In this document: in pieces, positions 32,184 through 41,594 of the stretch
Position numbering within the stretch: the stretch's first letter is position 1
How the letters are laid out: every line of letters begins with the position of its first letter
Source: Pedobacter cryoconitis
GTDB taxonomy: Bacteria; Bacteroidota; Bacteroidia; Sphingobacteriales; Sphingobacteriaceae
Assembly: GCF_014200605.1 (NCBI RefSeq)
Contig: NZ_JACHCE010000002.1
Location: 1 to 53,201, forward strand
Reading direction: 5' to 3'
DNA length: 53,201 nucleotides
Position numbers and translations under genes: made by a program
The notes under the pieces: model-generated
What the model saw: the letters and a program-made list of their open reading frames with translations, nothing else
Told to the model about the DNA's origin: nothing
The model's database searches: none

Positions 32184-33128
32184 CTATTTCTTTTTCAGCA
32201 CATAAACTTTACTTTTTCCACCACCAAAACTAAGGTCTAAATACGGTGAAGACCAGGTATAACTTTTATTTTCATTTACAATTGTCCCGAAATCTTTCGT
32301 TTTGTCTAATACAGCACTTTCAGTATGACCAGCTGCATTCAGATAGTCCAGCATCAATGCACCGCCATTCTCTTTTCCTGAAAGCTGATAGGTCTGATCT
32401 ATCTGATAACCTTCAGCATGATATATAATAGAATCTTTTGTAATCAAAAGTGATACTTTCTGCTGTTCCCGCCAGTCTTCTTTATCTTCATTTGTAGTAA
32501 AACTATAAGTTCCATACCACTTTTCAGAGATTTTACCTGCGGTGGAAACTTTAGTGGGCTTAACCGTTAACTGGGTAACCTGTTTTTGAATAAAACCGTC
32601 CCTCCAGGTTTGTTCTTTAGTATGATCTGTACTGGTCACACTCACAGAATCTATAAGGCTCCATTTTCGACTTTTACTATCATAAGTGTATAAATCTTCA
32701 GCAAAATCATCCTTCTGATAATAAACAGGATCACCAGTCTTATTATAATTCAGATATTTTTTATCAATTACATATACATAAATATTAAAATCTTCTTTCA
32801 GCTGCGCTATACTAAGGTTATTCACTTTCTTTGTTTCACTCACGCTATTATCTTCATTGATATTCAGCGCTTTTTTCGGAATCAGATAAGTGATCAGGTT
32901 ACCAAAAGTATTCTCTCCTTTAGGATTATAAAGACACCCTGCATCAGCAGTTAAAAAGTAGTTCTCCTCATAAGTGTAGTTCTTACATTTCAGTATCCTA
33001 TCAAAGTCTGGTGAAGTTATTTCAGCAACTACATGATCTTTTCCTTTAGATTCTGAAGTATTCTGACAACTAAACAGAAAAAAAACAAGTGCAAAAAGCA
33101 GCAGGGGTTTCATTTTTGAAATATTCAT
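32184..33128 (-). CDS. Lipoprotein, candidate T6SS immunity protein
   Basis: This protein of 314 residues belongs to no family I recognise. The N-terminus is a lipoprotein signal with lipobox LFSC, so Cys21 should be lipidated and the protein anchored facing the periplasm. The mature part is rich in beta structure, with repeated Tyr/Lys/Ser-rich segments (KYLNYNKTGDPVYYQKDDF). It is the last gene of the VgrG operon, 29 bases after the 1130-residue effector. A periplasmic lipoprotein directly downstream of a peptidoglycan-cleaving effector is the usual position of an immunity protein. That role is inference from context. Confidence 0.75.
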   Translation of the reverse strand: MNISKMKPLLLFALVFFLFSCQNTSESKGKDHVVAEITSPDFDRILKCKNYTYEENYFLTADAGCLYNPKGENTFGNLITYLIPKKALNINEDNSVSETKKVNNLSIAQLKEDFNIYVYVIDKKYLNYNKTGDPVYYQKDDFAEDLYTYDSKSRKWSLIDSVSVTSTDHTKEQTWRDGFIQKQVTQLTVKPTKVSTAGKISEKWYGTYSFTTNEDKEDWREQQKVSLLITKDSIIYHAEGYQIDQTYQLSGKENGGALMLDYLNAAGHTESAVLDKTKDFGTIVNENKSYTWSSPYLDLSFGGGKSKVYVLKKK

Positions 33129-33157
33129 TTATTTTAAGCTAATAATTGTAATGTAAT

Positions 33158-36100
33158 TTATAATTTTTTCGTGTAATTCTTAGGTCTGAAATATCCTTTA
33201 AAACCTGCGTGTCCGTATAACGCTCCCCCCAATCTTTTATATTTCGCCGTCCTTGAACAACCTTTGCCGGCATATCCGCCGTTTTTAACCTGGTTGCTTT
33301 CACTTACTGCCCCTCCACTTCCAATAGCTTCCAGAATAGTCACGATATCGCCTTTAGCATCGTACTCGTAAACAATTCCGGTATGCCCTGAACCATCAGA
33401 TTCCCTGAAAACAAAGATGTCTCCCCTTTGCGGTTTGAAATCTTCGGCCGTACTGCCTGCAACAAGATCAATATTTGTACTTCCTATAGCCGTTCTAAAA
33501 TCACTTTGCGTAGTCATTACTCCTGTATAAAGTGCCGAATAAGTTGGCATCACGCCTAGTTTATAAAGATAAATTGCGACCGTCTCTGAGCAATCCAGCT
33601 TTTTAAGCCCTTCTTCTGAAAGAGAATCTCTCACACCAGACTGACTGTATGGAATATGCTGATCCACCAGTTTTTTCATTTCCTCTAAAACCCCATCTCC
33701 AGACTGGTCATTATTCGGTTTTGGAACAGCCCCGCAACTAAATGTACTTTCTTTAAGCCCCAGCCCTTCTGTATACAAACTTTGTATCGCCAGTGCGACT
33801 TCCCATACATAAGTCTTCCCGCCTTCCTTTGGCCCCCTTACCTTTACCTTCTTTCCTTTTCTGATTTTTTCTACAAACTCATCATCTTCCTTAAAAAAAG
33901 CAGGATTGTTCCGGTAAGCTTTCCCTTCTAAAACGACATAATCTTTTTCGCTGCCATGTCCGCATGCCGCGGGATATAAAACCGCCAGGTACAGATCTGC
34001 AAGCGTTTTATATTTATCTTTTTTACCAATCAGGAATTTCTGAACATAGTCCATCTGCTCAACAAAAGTCATCTTAACCAGTTTAGCCTGTGTAGTACCT
34101 ACAGTCTCTGCAGCGGCAGCCCCAAATTGAATTAAGCCTACATATCCAATCCCATTATCAATCGAAGGGCTAAAAGTCCTGGAGGTCTCCAAAGCCATCA
34201 CGCTCATGAGCCAATTTGGATCTATTCCTAAATTCTTAGCAACCTCCACGACCTTTTTCCTCTCAGCACAGGTAATTTTATTACCCCAGACCAGATCCTG
34301 ATCTTTACAGAAACATTTTCCTGCTGTCTGACCGGGAGGCATTTTATTAACCCCTGCCATTGCTTTTCCACCATTTGCTGCAACGGCTTCTTTATACACA
34401 ATCAGTGAACTATTCAATCCCTTAGTTTTCACCCCGTCTACCACTACATAAAAACTATGTAGATTATCACTGAGACTGCTCCCCCAACTTTTATCTAAAA
34501 CAAAATCAAACTGGATCAGTCCGCCATTCACTATCGGATAGGTCTTATCATGAACAGACGTATCAGGATAAAGCCCATCAATCCCAAACAAGCGCTCTTT
34601 GCGCAGGATTTTAACTCTGGCACTGGAAACAGGAAGGTTTCTTGTCCGTATCCTGCATTTCAGGGCGTCTCCGTATTCTGCTCTCATCACAGGTTTACCT
34701 GCTTTTAGAAATTCAATACTGACAAGCTGTTCTCCGGTAACCAATTGCAATTTCTTTTGCGGCTGTAAAACCCCGGTATTCACGATATTGTAATCCTTAC
34801 TCTGGCAATTCACTTTGAAATAGAAATAAGTGCCTTCCTGAAGCGCTTTACCGTATTTACTGCGTAAGGGTGTAAAATCATATCCTTTTAGGTCAACGAT
34901 CTGGCTTTCCGGAATCTTCAAGCCAGTGATTACATGCAGTGGTTTCGGTTTGTTCTCTTTGTCCAGATACCCATATTCCAGATCAAAAACCAATCCCTCT
35001 GCCGACCTGAAAACCATGGCGGCATGATTAGGCTCATCCCAACCTGTTTTGTCCTTTGCCCCGCCTTCCGGATATTCCCACTGTGCAGTAACCAGCACAG
35101 GCATTGCTATAGTAATCTTAACAGCTACCTTAGGCGAAGCCTGAACCATAAAAGGCTGTATTGTAAACTCGCCAGGCTGCTCAAATACATACTCGATAGT
35201 TTCACCGGTTTTCGAGCTGAATTCAGCGACCAGCTTACCCTGTGCATCTGTACATTGCCATTTGACTAATGCTTTCTCTGTTTCACGCGCAGGCGATATC
35301 CTGAACCGGTCTTTTACCGTGAATTTAATACTGTCTTTTACACGGCCACTTGTTTTAGAGGCACCGACAGATTCAATGCCGTTCTTTAAGGCTTCTATAA
35401 CTTTGGACTGTTTGGCTACACCATTAAAATAGGCCGTGACGACATAACTGGTATCGTCATTACAAGTAACCTGCGTTGAAGGACCTGTCAGATTTGATAA
35501 TACGGGTACTCCCGTCCCTTTACTTTTAGTTACAGTCCAGCTGATTGTCTCTGTATTCCCTGGTAAAGAAATGCCGGGAAAAAGACTTTTCAATCTAAAT
35601 TCAATTGGTTCACCCACCCTTACCTTCTGACTGCCATCTGCAGTGGTAACCGTATCAATTTCATTTGCTTTAATATGGAAGGGCTTAGTTACTTTTTTAT
35701 CACCCGCTTTTTTACCATAAGCTTCAATCAGATAGGTACCCGGCTCTTTGAAGGTAACTGTAATTTTTTCTCCTGCATCTGTCCTGAGCTGCATAGGCTG
35801 CCCTTTTGCATCATAAATAATCCAGTTAACACCTTGTTTCTGTGCATCAGTAGGATTGCCGTTAAAATTGGCTTTAAATTCTATGGGCGTATTGAGCGGC
35901 TGGTCTTTACCATATAAAACCGGTTCTACAGATTTTACACTTGCCCCATCTTCATCAGTCTGATTGGCTGCCTCTTTAGTCTGTATAATTTCTTCTGTAA
36001 CCAAAGGGCCTGCAGCCGCCCATGCACCAGCATTTGCCCTCTCCACTTCCTGAGTGGTTACATTAGCCTGCTGCCCATGCTGAACAATCCTGATATTACC

Positions 36101-36550
36101 ACCTTTAGCTGTGCAGATCGCTGTACTTTTTTCCGTAAGTACATAAGCCCCGCCAGGTAATTCAACATGATCGTAATAGTCTTTCCATTCATATTTTCCG
36201 GTACAGGGAACAGGATGATTCGGATTAGGAACTTTACACTGCCCAAAATTAAGGTTAGGAAGTGCATTTTCTTTATTGGTCGCTAATAATTTTGATTCCC
36301 CGTTATCATTGATCACATATTTATTATGACTCAATACTTTTAATTCTTTTGGCGAAGGATCAGCTGCTTTATCACAGGTGCATTTAGCGCCATGACAAAC
36401 CAATAGCTCTGCAGGTGCAGAACTCTCTTCTCCAGCTGCCGGTGGTTCTGCCGCATGAGTTTCCTGAGCTCCGCTTTGGGGCCCGGATGACGGACCGGTA
36501 CCTTTAGCACTCTCTTTTTCGCTTATAGTTTCTGGTTCTGTACTCCACAT
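33158..36550 (-). CDS. PAAR-like spike fused to two putative cell-wall hydrolases
   Basis: This 1130-residue multidomain protein is probably a specialised T6SS effector. A Pro/Ser/Glu-rich leader (1-46) precedes a DUF4280/PAAR-like domain (about 48-162: VCHGAKCTC, NFGQCKVPNP, KSTAICTAKGGNIRI). Several Ig-like beta domains follow (about 205-490 and beyond). Residues 746-905 resemble a lysozyme/lytic transglycosylase fold, with Glu788 in SVMALETSRTF and GLIQFG at 805-810. The C-terminal 170 residues look like an NlpC/P60- or CHAP-type cysteine hydrolase with Cys987 (LDCSETVAIYLY) and His1056 (GSGHTGIVYEY). There is no Sec signal, as expected for T6SS cargo. The two enzyme assignments rest on motifs only. 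Confidence 0.8.
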   Translation of the reverse strand: MWSTEPETISEKESAKGTGPSSGPQSGAQETHAAEPPAAGEESSAPAELLVCHGAKCTCDKAADPSPKELKVLSHNKYVINDNGESKLLATNKENALPNLNFGQCKVPNPNHPVPCTGKYEWKDYYDHVELPGGAYVLTEKSTAICTAKGGNIRIVQHGQQANVTTQEVERANAGAWAAAGPLVTEEIIQTKEAANQTDEDGASVKSVEPVLYGKDQPLNTPIEFKANFNGNPTDAQKQGVNWIIYDAKGQPMQLRTDAGEKITVTFKEPGTYLIEAYGKKAGDKKVTKPFHIKANEIDTVTTADGSQKVRVGEPIEFRLKSLFPGISLPGNTETISWTVTKSKGTGVPVLSNLTGPSTQVTCNDDTSYVVTAYFNGVAKQSKVIEALKNGIESVGASKTSGRVKDSIKFTVKDRFRISPARETEKALVKWQCTDAQGKLVAEFSSKTGETIEYVFEQPGEFTIQPFMVQASPKVAVKITIAMPVLVTAQWEYPEGGAKDKTGWDEPNHAAMVFRSAEGLVFDLEYGYLDKENKPKPLHVITGLKIPESQIVDLKGYDFTPLRSKYGKALQEGTYFYFKVNCQSKDYNIVNTGVLQPQKKLQLVTGEQLVSIEFLKAGKPVMRAEYGDALKCRIRTRNLPVSSARVKILRKERLFGIDGLYPDTSVHDKTYPIVNGGLIQFDFVLDKSWGSSLSDNLHSFYVVVDGVKTKGLNSSLIVYKEAVAANGGKAMAGVNKMPPGQTAGKCFCKDQDLVWGNKITCAERKKVVEVAKNLGIDPNWLMSVMALETSRTFSPSIDNGIGYVGLIQFGAAAAETVGTTQAKLVKMTFVEQMDYVQKFLIGKKDKYKTLADLYLAVLYPAACGHGSEKDYVVLEGKAYRNNPAFFKEDDEFVEKIRKGKKVKVRGPKEGGKTYVWEVALAIQSLYTEGLGLKESTFSCGAVPKPNNDQSGDGVLEEMKKLVDQHIPYSQSGVRDSLSEEGLKKLDCSETVAIYLYKLGVMPTYSALYTGVMTTQSDFRTAIGSTNIDLVAGSTAEDFKPQRGDIFVFRESDGSGHTGIVYEYDAKGDIVTILEAIGSGGAVSESNQVKNGGYAGKGCSRTAKYKRLGGALYGHAGFKGYFRPKNYTKKL

Positions 36551-36561
36551 AGCAAATAGTA

Positions 36562-37386
36562 TTAGATCGACTTTAGGTTTATTTTCATTATTTTTTCATA
36601 GCCAGATCCGGTAGTCAGGGCATAAGTACTCTCCAATGAAGAACACCAGCCAGTTTCTTTACTTACCAGAAAAGAACCGCTTCCTGTAATTTCAGGTTTC
36701 CCTTCAGCATCACTGCCTGTTTTAATTTTAATCCAATGGTTCAGCTTTTCACCAAGTTCATTTCCCGTCCATTTTGAAGCAAACCTGAGCTGGTAATAGT
36801 CAGCTGATGATTTCATACTCCAACGCTCCTGAAGTTTTACCACTTCTGGCAATAAGCCATATAAATTGCGCTGCAGCTGATTTATACCGGAGTCAAACTT
36901 CAATTCATAGATATTTCTGAAATATTCATTTAAAAACAAGTCTTCCATAACCTGAGGGAATAAATTGGGCGAAGGAAGCATTTTAAGATCTACCTTAGTC
37001 AGCATCTCATCTACCCAGTCTCCGGTAAAAGAATCAGCTAAGAGCTCACGGAGCATAAGCCACCTTTTCCAAAGCTCATCTTGTTTCTCCAGGGATACAG
37101 GCATACCTTTATGTCCGATCTTAAAGTTCAAATGATATAATGCATTGGATACCTGCTGAACAAAAGCATCTGCACGATTCTCTGGCAGATGATGTACTGG
37201 TGCTGTTTCCCGGATAACTTTAATACCTTGTTCTCCAGACCAGAAAGACGATTTTTCAGGGATGATATCTACATAAGTAAGCCTGATCAGATTTTTATAA
37301 TCCTGACCTTTCTTCTCTGTGATTTCGGAGGTAAACATCATTTTGAGCGTCTTTTGCAGCGCTTTATAAGGGATTCCGGTACTCAT
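36562..37386 (-). CDS. Unknown protein of the VgrG operon, possible adaptor
   Basis: This protein of 274 residues is unrecognised. It has no signal peptide or membrane helix and is predicted to be cytoplasmic and mixed alpha/beta. Aromatic-rich motifs include ELWKRWLMLRELLADSF and NLYGLLPEVVKLQERW. It lies 11 bases upstream of the PAAR-like effector and 6 bases after the small membrane protein, within the same operon. Genes in this position, just before a spike-linked effector, are often chaperones or adaptors that load it. I have no sequence evidence for that here. It could instead be a cytoplasmic immunity or structural factor. Confidence 0.7.
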   Translation of the reverse strand: MSTGIPYKALQKTLKMMFTSEITEKKGQDYKNLIRLTYVDIIPEKSSFWSGEQGIKVIRETAPVHHLPENRADAFVQQVSNALYHLNFKIGHKGMPVSLEKQDELWKRWLMLRELLADSFTGDWVDEMLTKVDLKMLPSPNLFPQVMEDLFLNEYFRNIYELKFDSGINQLQRNLYGLLPEVVKLQERWSMKSSADYYQLRFASKWTGNELGEKLNHWIKIKTGSDAEGKPEITGSGSFLVSKETGWCSSLESTYALTTGSGYEKIMKINLKSI

Positions 37387-37392
37387 TTTTCT

Positions 37393-37905
37393 TTAATTAT
37401 AAATTGATTTACCGTTTTTAGCTATTGAATTTGGCCTGTCGCTATTAAAGGGCTTACCATCCATCTCATAGCTTTCCTGACATAACAATACGCCATGATC
37501 CACCTCAATCGTATTACTGGCAAAACCAGCAATTACATGCTTTTCCTGGCCTATACCAATTAGTATTGTATCTTGTTTTTGCACTAAAGTATGTGCTGAA
37601 CCTATCCCATAAAGATCCAGATCAACTGACTGATCCGGATGTATAGTTTTTTTAAGTCCAAGCTCTGTTTTTATCGTCTGTCCATTTCGCCTGAGTTCTA
37701 CTATAACATCCTTAATACTGGATGAATCCCGGCCTGTAAGAGAGATTAAAGGTATTTCGTAATACTTTTTACTTTGACAGTTCGCAGTAACCTGTTCATT
37801 AAACTTATTATCGTCGTGTTTTTTATAAGCATAGAGACCAATGGCTGCGATAACCACAATACCAAGCGCAGCCGCCCACTTATTTCTTGATTTTGTAGTA
37901 GCCAT
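37393..37905 (-). CDS. Membrane-anchored protein, candidate immunity protein
   Basis: This protein of 170 residues has a short basic N-terminus and one membrane helix (about 9-27: KWAAALGIVVIAAIGLYAYK), and the rest is predicted to lie in the periplasm. Two cysteines (near residues 43 and 142) could form a disulfide. Its start lies 26 bases inside the end of the cysteine-hydrolase-like gene, so their translation is coupled. An effector gene overlapping a small anchored protein is the usual form of an effector-immunity pair. The role is inferred from context only; no family is recognised. Confidence 0.72.
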   Translation of the reverse strand: MATTKSRNKWAAALGIVVIAAIGLYAYKKHDDNKFNEQVTANCQSKKYYEIPLISLTGRDSSSIKDVIVELRRNGQTIKTELGLKKTIHPDQSVDLDLYGIGSAHTLVQKQDTILIGIGQEKHVIAGFASNTIEVDHGVLLCQESYEMDGKPFNSDRPNSIAKNGKSIYN

Positions 37906-39160
37906 AGAAATTTGAGTTAAAAACTGCTTTACTGAATGTATCAGCGGGTACCAGTTTACCCCAGCTGAAATAATTAAAGGAACATTCCTTCATCTTCTCA
38001 TCAATACATAGATTGCCCTCAAAAACTATATAATGCCAGTTGGTCAGATTGATCCAGCTGTCTTTTTTTGAAAGCATATTTGAATTAATGAGCATGATAA
38101 TCTGGTATCCCTGATTATATTCTTCCTGCATGGTCGTTAATATTTCAGGATATTTGTCAATTGTAGAAATTGCTGTATTGTCGATAATGGTGGTATATCC
38201 CATCAGCTCTTTCATAAGCTTTAACATTACTGAACCCCAGTTAATGGCAGAAACAGTCTCTCCGCTTTTACCACTATACCCTAAATTACTTTCACTGCTG
38301 CGGGTACTGGCCAAAACGATCCAGTCAACCTTAGGCATCAATAGGGGAACTTTCAATTTAGTTCCGCTGCTATATTCCCTGATCGCGGGATAATCCTCAT
38401 TTTCAGCAAGAGGGGCCATTTCATACATCGAGCTGGCAGGCTTTATCGTATAGTTATTGAGTTTAATTTCACCTTTCTGGTGCAGTTCAAGCGCTATCTT
38501 TTCAAAATCAGCCGGAGCCACTCTTAAAAAAACATAATAAATAGCTGCCATACCACACAAAGAGGTGTTATTCTGATCAATTAAATAATTGCGTTTTAAA
38601 CGCTCGGCAAGTTCATTTTTGATGTCCTGTCTGGAAAAATACCTGAATCTGTAATGTACCCAGGTTGTGACTGACCCTCCGCTTTCTTTACTGTTTATAT
38701 AGGCGTAAATAGTAAGGTTACGCCCGCAAAGACCAGGATCCAGCAGAGAAACACCTATTTTTTTACCAGTATGACCATCCAGATCACCTTCTACTTTTCC
38801 ATTTTCTCCTTCATAACTATATGCCCATTTTATGGTAGAAAAATCAGTAGGTATCTTTCCGTTTTTAAACAGCGTAGCTTCAAAAACGTAAGCCCCGCCG
38901 AAAATCAAACCATCTACCAAAGGTCCGGTTCCCTCTGCATTATAACCTTTTTCCAGTTTAGATTTAGTGGCCACGACTTCAACTTCATATTCGTCTGACC
39001 CCTTTTCAGGTGGGGTGTAGTTGTCGTATTTAACCTTTTGATTACTTTGTAATCCCATCTCTTTAATGGCACTAAACTCCATATCCCCATCAGTAGCAAA
39101 CCACCTGGAGCTACCTGAAGTTTCTGAAAGGTTTTTAGAGAAATATTTGATACTGCTCAT
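37880..39160 (-). CDS. Putative T6SS effector, papain-like cysteine hydrolase
   Basis: This protein of 426 residues follows vgrG by 9 bases. Residues 1-175 contain a beta-rich region (YEVEVVATKSKLEKGY, AYVFEATLFKNG) that may bind the spike. The C-terminal part shows a papain-fold pattern: Cys202 at the start of a helix (NNTSLCGMAAIYYVF), His376 at the start of a strand (NLTNWHYIVFEG), and a following FNYFSWGK strand, as in C39/C70-like peptidases and amidases. There is no signal peptide. It is therefore probably a toxin delivered by the VgrG encoded next to it. The substrate (protein or peptidoglycan) cannot be decided. The fold assignment is moderate in confidence. Confidence 0.7.
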   Translation of the reverse strand: MSSIKYFSKNLSETSGSSRWFATDGDMEFSAIKEMGLQSNQKVKYDNYTPPEKGSDEYEVEVVATKSKLEKGYNAEGTGPLVDGLIFGGAYVFEATLFKNGKIPTDFSTIKWAYSYEGENGKVEGDLDGHTGKKIGVSLLDPGLCGRNLTIYAYINSKESGGSVTTWVHYRFRYFSRQDIKNELAERLKRNYLIDQNNTSLCGMAAIYYVFLRVAPADFEKIALELHQKGEIKLNNYTIKPASSMYEMAPLAENEDYPAIREYSSGTKLKVPLLMPKVDWIVLASTRSSESNLGYSGKSGETVSAINWGSVMLKLMKELMGYTTIIDNTAISTIDKYPEILTTMQEEYNQGYQIIMLINSNMLSKKDSWINLTNWHYIVFEGNLCIDEKMKECSFNYFSWGKLVPADTFSKAVFNSNFYGYYKIKK

Positions 39161-39169
39161 AATCGTGGT

Positions 39170-40978
39170 TTAAAACAATTTAACATTACCACCACTTTTA
39201 TTGATAATCTGCTTTGAGCTATGGAGCTCAATGTTCTCTTTGGTACTGTTGACATTGATCCTTTCGGCTGTTTTCTCTATATGGCTTGCCGTTTTACTGA
39301 TATTATCATTGGCTACCATCGTAATATTTTCTGCTGCAATGATCTGATCTTTACCCGAATGCAGCGTAGTATTTTCACCAGCAGAAGCATTGATATTATC
39401 ACCAGCAGTAAAACTAATGTCCTCCTGGGCGCTGATTTCTATATTTTTAGCATGAATACGAATAAATTCAGGAGCAGTGATATCGATACTGGAAGCGTTG
39501 GTATCAAACCGGATAATATTATTGTTCTTATCAGTAATGGTAATCGTTTCTTTGCCGTCTGTATCATCAAATTCTACCAGGTGACCACTGCGGGTAGAGA
39601 TAGATTTTTTAATATTATTGACATCACCACCAGCTCCTGTTTTCCCGTTAAAAATACTTCCCATGACGAACGGCCGGTCCGGATCATTATGTCTGAATCC
39701 CAGAATTACCTGATCACCTGTTTCAGGAATAAATACCTGTCCCCTGTTCCGGCTAAACTGGTCACTTGAACCTGCATCAGGAGTTAAGACACGAATCCAG
39801 TCTGTCGTTTGATTGTTCTTTTGCCAAAGCATCTGCACTCTGACTCTTCCCATTTGTTTGGGATCGGCATTATCGGTTACAATACCGACCTGAGATACCG
39901 CTTCAGGACTTTTCACGTTGTGGTTTGGAACAACATTAACCTCTGCTGAGATCCCTTTAAAGGTGTTTTTATAACGGCCTACATCATTGATAAAGTGAGA
40001 AATCTCTGTGATCAGGTACTTACCAAATTCATCCTTATTAAATAACCCGTCAAGCCCTTTTCTGGAAACGTGGATTTCAGCAATATTACCTATACTCAAA
40101 GCCGCATTCGTACTTTCTCCGGTTACATCCGAAAGATTGGCTGCATCAGCAGCTGCATGTCTGCTGGTCAATTCATCGAGCTGCTGCTTAGTTTTAACTC
40201 TGGGTTTGATTGGATAATTAGCTCTGTCGTTAAAAATATCTGAGCTTTTGCCAACTCCAAATTCTGCATACTGGTTTAGTCCTTCGTGAGCTGCGGGACT
40301 ATCTGCATTAATCATTTTATCTTCTTCCGAATTGTAAGAAAAATAAGAGAAATTAAGTGTTTTAATTCTCACAGCGGTCCTCATTAGGCTAAGGTCTTGT
40401 CCATGTACCAGGCTGACTGTTTTCTGATCATCAGGCTTACCAAAGTGCAATACTTTGCCATCATAGTAGAAGAAATCACCATACTCAGCACTGAGCCTGT
40501 TTAAAAACCCGAAGTTACTTTCCTTAAACTGGGTAAGATATGGAATGGTTTCTTTATAGGCTGGCGCAATGTTGACGTCCAGATCGTTGACCGGTACTGA
40601 CTTGACAGTTTGCTTAACCACATTGGCCAGGCTGGTTTCATTAAAAGAATATAAACGCGTTCCTGTTTCCAATAAAATCGTCGGGGAATACCCTTTTACA
40701 ACCAGATTACCTCTTAGACCGTGATTCTGCTCTAACCCAACCTCGCAGATAATTCCTTTGAAGTTCATAGTGCCGAAATCAAGACTCAGCACGAACGGCT
40801 TACCAATCCATCCTTGTGACTGATCAATTTTATAAGACCCGGTTTCCTCAATGACATCATGATTCAGAACGATTTCAAATTCATGATGCTGGTTAAAGGA
40901 TTGTGTGATTTTTATTGAAGTGTAATAAAGGATATCTTGTTCCGCAATTTGCAATTCGACGTGAACTTTATGCTCCAT
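39170..40978 (-). CDS. vgrG: Type VI secretion tip protein VgrG
   Basis: This protein of 602 residues is the spike trimer subunit of a type VI secretion system. The N-terminal part (1-340) is the gp27-like base: FNQHHEFEIVLNHDVIEE and KESNFGFLNRLSAEYGDFFY are typical. A gp5-like OB domain follows (VGIVTDNADPKQMGRVRVQM, then GDQVILGFRHNDPDRPFVMG). The C-terminal triple beta-helix is seen as a long series of short repeats such as ITAPEFIRIHAKNIEISAQE. It is complete, with no fused effector domain. It heads a six-gene operon of cargo. No sheath, baseplate or ATPase genes are in the window, so this is an auxiliary module that depends on a T6SS encoded elsewhere. Confidence 0.93.
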   Translation of the reverse strand: MEHKVHVELQIAEQDILYYTSIKITQSFNQHHEFEIVLNHDVIEETGSYKIDQSQGWIGKPFVLSLDFGTMNFKGIICEVGLEQNHGLRGNLVVKGYSPTILLETGTRLYSFNETSLANVVKQTVKSVPVNDLDVNIAPAYKETIPYLTQFKESNFGFLNRLSAEYGDFFYYDGKVLHFGKPDDQKTVSLVHGQDLSLMRTAVRIKTLNFSYFSYNSEEDKMINADSPAAHEGLNQYAEFGVGKSSDIFNDRANYPIKPRVKTKQQLDELTSRHAAADAANLSDVTGESTNAALSIGNIAEIHVSRKGLDGLFNKDEFGKYLITEISHFINDVGRYKNTFKGISAEVNVVPNHNVKSPEAVSQVGIVTDNADPKQMGRVRVQMLWQKNNQTTDWIRVLTPDAGSSDQFSRNRGQVFIPETGDQVILGFRHNDPDRPFVMGSIFNGKTGAGGDVNNIKKSISTRSGHLVEFDDTDGKETITITDKNNNIIRFDTNASSIDITAPEFIRIHAKNIEISAQEDISFTAGDNINASAGENTTLHSGKDQIIAAENITMVANDNISKTASHIEKTAERINVNSTKENIELHSSKQIINKSGGNVKLF

Positions 40979-41594
40979 GAGTGAAAAGGTTAATTTGGTT
41001 AATTATCGTTTTAAATACCTGTGTACAATACAATTATAAATTTCGACTTGCACAAATATTTAGCCAGTTACTCAAGATTCACATTAAATTTAAAACAAAA
41101 AACCCCACATTAAATTAACAAACCGGATAAACATGTATTTTAGGTGGTTTAGGGCACTAATGCCTATAAATCAGATCCATAGGAGTCGCAGGACAAATAC
41201 GAATTACAGATCAGATTTATAGACATTATGTTGCTAAAAAAGCACATATAGATGTATTAACGAACAGACCTTCCATTTACATTATGGAGTTTTGGTAGAT
41301 TTTATACCCTTCCTGTAGGCCGCGATTATCTTTTTAAATCGGATTTAAAGCCGTAATCAATACAGATTAATGATTCCTCGTAATTTAATCATCCCATAAG
41401 TTGAAGACTATTAAACGTCAAACGGATGAAATGACAGGCTTTGATTTACTCAGAAAAGATGGGTATTGCCACAGGATTTAGCTAAAGATTATTCTTCCCC
41501 AATTTAGCGAAATCCCCAGGTATAAAATGGATTATTGCAAATAAAGTTCAGGGAATAATTGGGTCTTTGTAAATTACAAGCTTTAACAAAATAT
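40979..41594. other. 616-base gap with no intact gene
   Basis: I find no intact gene here. The first 100 bases should contain the vgrG promoter; on the minus strand AATATTTG near 41055 is one base from TAnnTTTG. Around 41420-41480 a short plus-strand frame reads DEMTGFDLLRKDG, which recalls the receiver-domain MTGxDLL segment, but it is too short to call. The region borders a Crp/Fnr pseudogene and looks like degraded coding DNA. Confidence 0.4.

Noticed and set aside
41420..41480. DEMTGFDLLRK-type frame resembling a response-regulator receiver segment
   Set aside because: Only about a dozen residues match, with no supporting acidic pocket or Lys on either side.
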